DNA of 41,945 nucleotides from Spirochaetota bacterium (GTDB taxonomy: Bacteria > Spirochaetota > JAHITG01 > JAFGFC01). A program made the position numbers and the translations under genes. The notes under the pieces were generated by a model. The model saw only the letters and a list, made by a program, of their open reading frames with translations. It was not told the origin of the DNA and did no database searches. Shown here piece after piece: positions 41,639 to 41,945 of the stretch. The stretch lies in contig JAFGFC010000085.1 in NCBI GenBank assembly GCA_016931325.1, positions 1 to 41,945 on the forward strand, in the 5' to 3' direction. Position 1 is the first letter of the stretch. Each line of letters opens with the position of its first letter.

Positions 41639-41945
41639 TTATTTTAAAGGTAAAAATATACTAACCGTTGTACCTTTGTTCACCTTGCTTTCTACCTGGA
41701 TGGTTCCATCATGACTTTTAATAATATCAAACACAATAGCCATTCCCAACCCGATACCCTTGGTCTTGCTGGAATAAAGAGGTTCAAACATATGTTTCAT
41801 GGTCTTTTCATCCATTCCGCATCCTGTATCATGGATCTTGATCCTAACCCGATGTTTTATCTTTTCGGCCTTGATATTAATTTTCCCCCTGGCAGGGATG
41901 GCCTGAATTGCATTAGTAATAATATTAATAAAGACCTGCTTGATC
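41639..41945 (-). CDS. Histidine kinase, C-terminal ATPase domain (5' truncated by the window edge)
   Basis: The frame is open to the edge of the window and encodes the last ~101 residues of a histidine kinase. Visible HATPase_c boxes are the N-box (VFINIITNAIQAI), G1 (DTGCGM), the F/G2 region (FEPLYSSKTKGIGLGMAIV) and the closing GTTVSIFLPLK. The set resembles PAS-linked or NtrB-type kinases. The sensor and phosphoacceptor-His parts lie outside the window. It is co-transcribed with the double-receiver protein, which starts 1 nt later. Confidence 0.92.
   Translation of the reverse strand, partial: IKQVFINIITNAIQAIPARGKINIKAEKIKHRVRIKIHDTGCGMDEKTMKHMFEPLYSSKTKGIGLGMAIVFDIIKSHDGTIQVESKVNKGTTVSIFLPLK

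Overview
The window is a 42 kb, AT-leaning stretch of chromosome from a diderm (Gram-negative) bacterium, probably an uncultured one. Several outer-membrane beta-barrel proteins, an LptF/LptG-type LPS permease and signal-peptide or lipobox proteins indicate an outer membrane. The mix of PorV/UPF0164-like barrels, a DUF115 protein, a HAMP/HEAT/TPR cluster and a relaxed lipobox resembles spirochaetes or a neighbouring candidate phylum. No 16S or ribosomal protein gene is present, so this placement is a weak inference.

Left part (1-16.5 kb, + strand): the end of a secreted protein; a beta-barrel protein interrupted by about 600 residues of coiled coil; an archaeal-type 3-dehydroquinate synthase II; and a tight, overlapping five-gene operon (4566-16523) behind a near-consensus promoter. 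The operon encodes two bitopic sensor-like membrane proteins without output domains, a beta-barrel fused to 16 TPR units, a seven-bladed propeller/Ig-repeat/LysM-like protein, and a gluzincin protease fused to a PD40 propeller and an Omp85-like barrel. I infer an envelope-spanning assembly; this is the best candidate for an undescribed system.

Middle (16.6-29 kb): two cytoplasmic sugar enzymes (a cellobiose-phosphorylase-like protein and a GH35 beta-galactosidase-like enzyme); a convergent DUF4175-like membrane/coiled-coil protein; a divergently transcribed GGDEF-PilZ diguanylate cyclase; a UlaG-like metallo-hydrolase; and a DUF115 protein.

Right part (29-42 kb, mostly - strand): purF-purM; a three-gene operon of exported or membrane proteins (HEAT, HAMP, TPR-like); a seven-repeat lipoprotein; an LptG-archease pair; a YhaO/YhaN (SbcD/SbcC-like) pair; tRNA-His and tRNA-Arg on the + strand; a tandem hairpin repeat array; and a double-receiver response regulator with the end of its histidine kinase.

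Two genome-wide habits show. First, many intergenic gaps hold imperfect palindromes built from one reiterated short word, with a different word at each locus. Second, three genes (DUF4175-like, lptG-like, yhaO-like) have good sigma70-type promoters placed so that transcription should begin at or next to the ATG, suggesting leaderless mRNAs beside ordinary Shine-Dalgarno genes.
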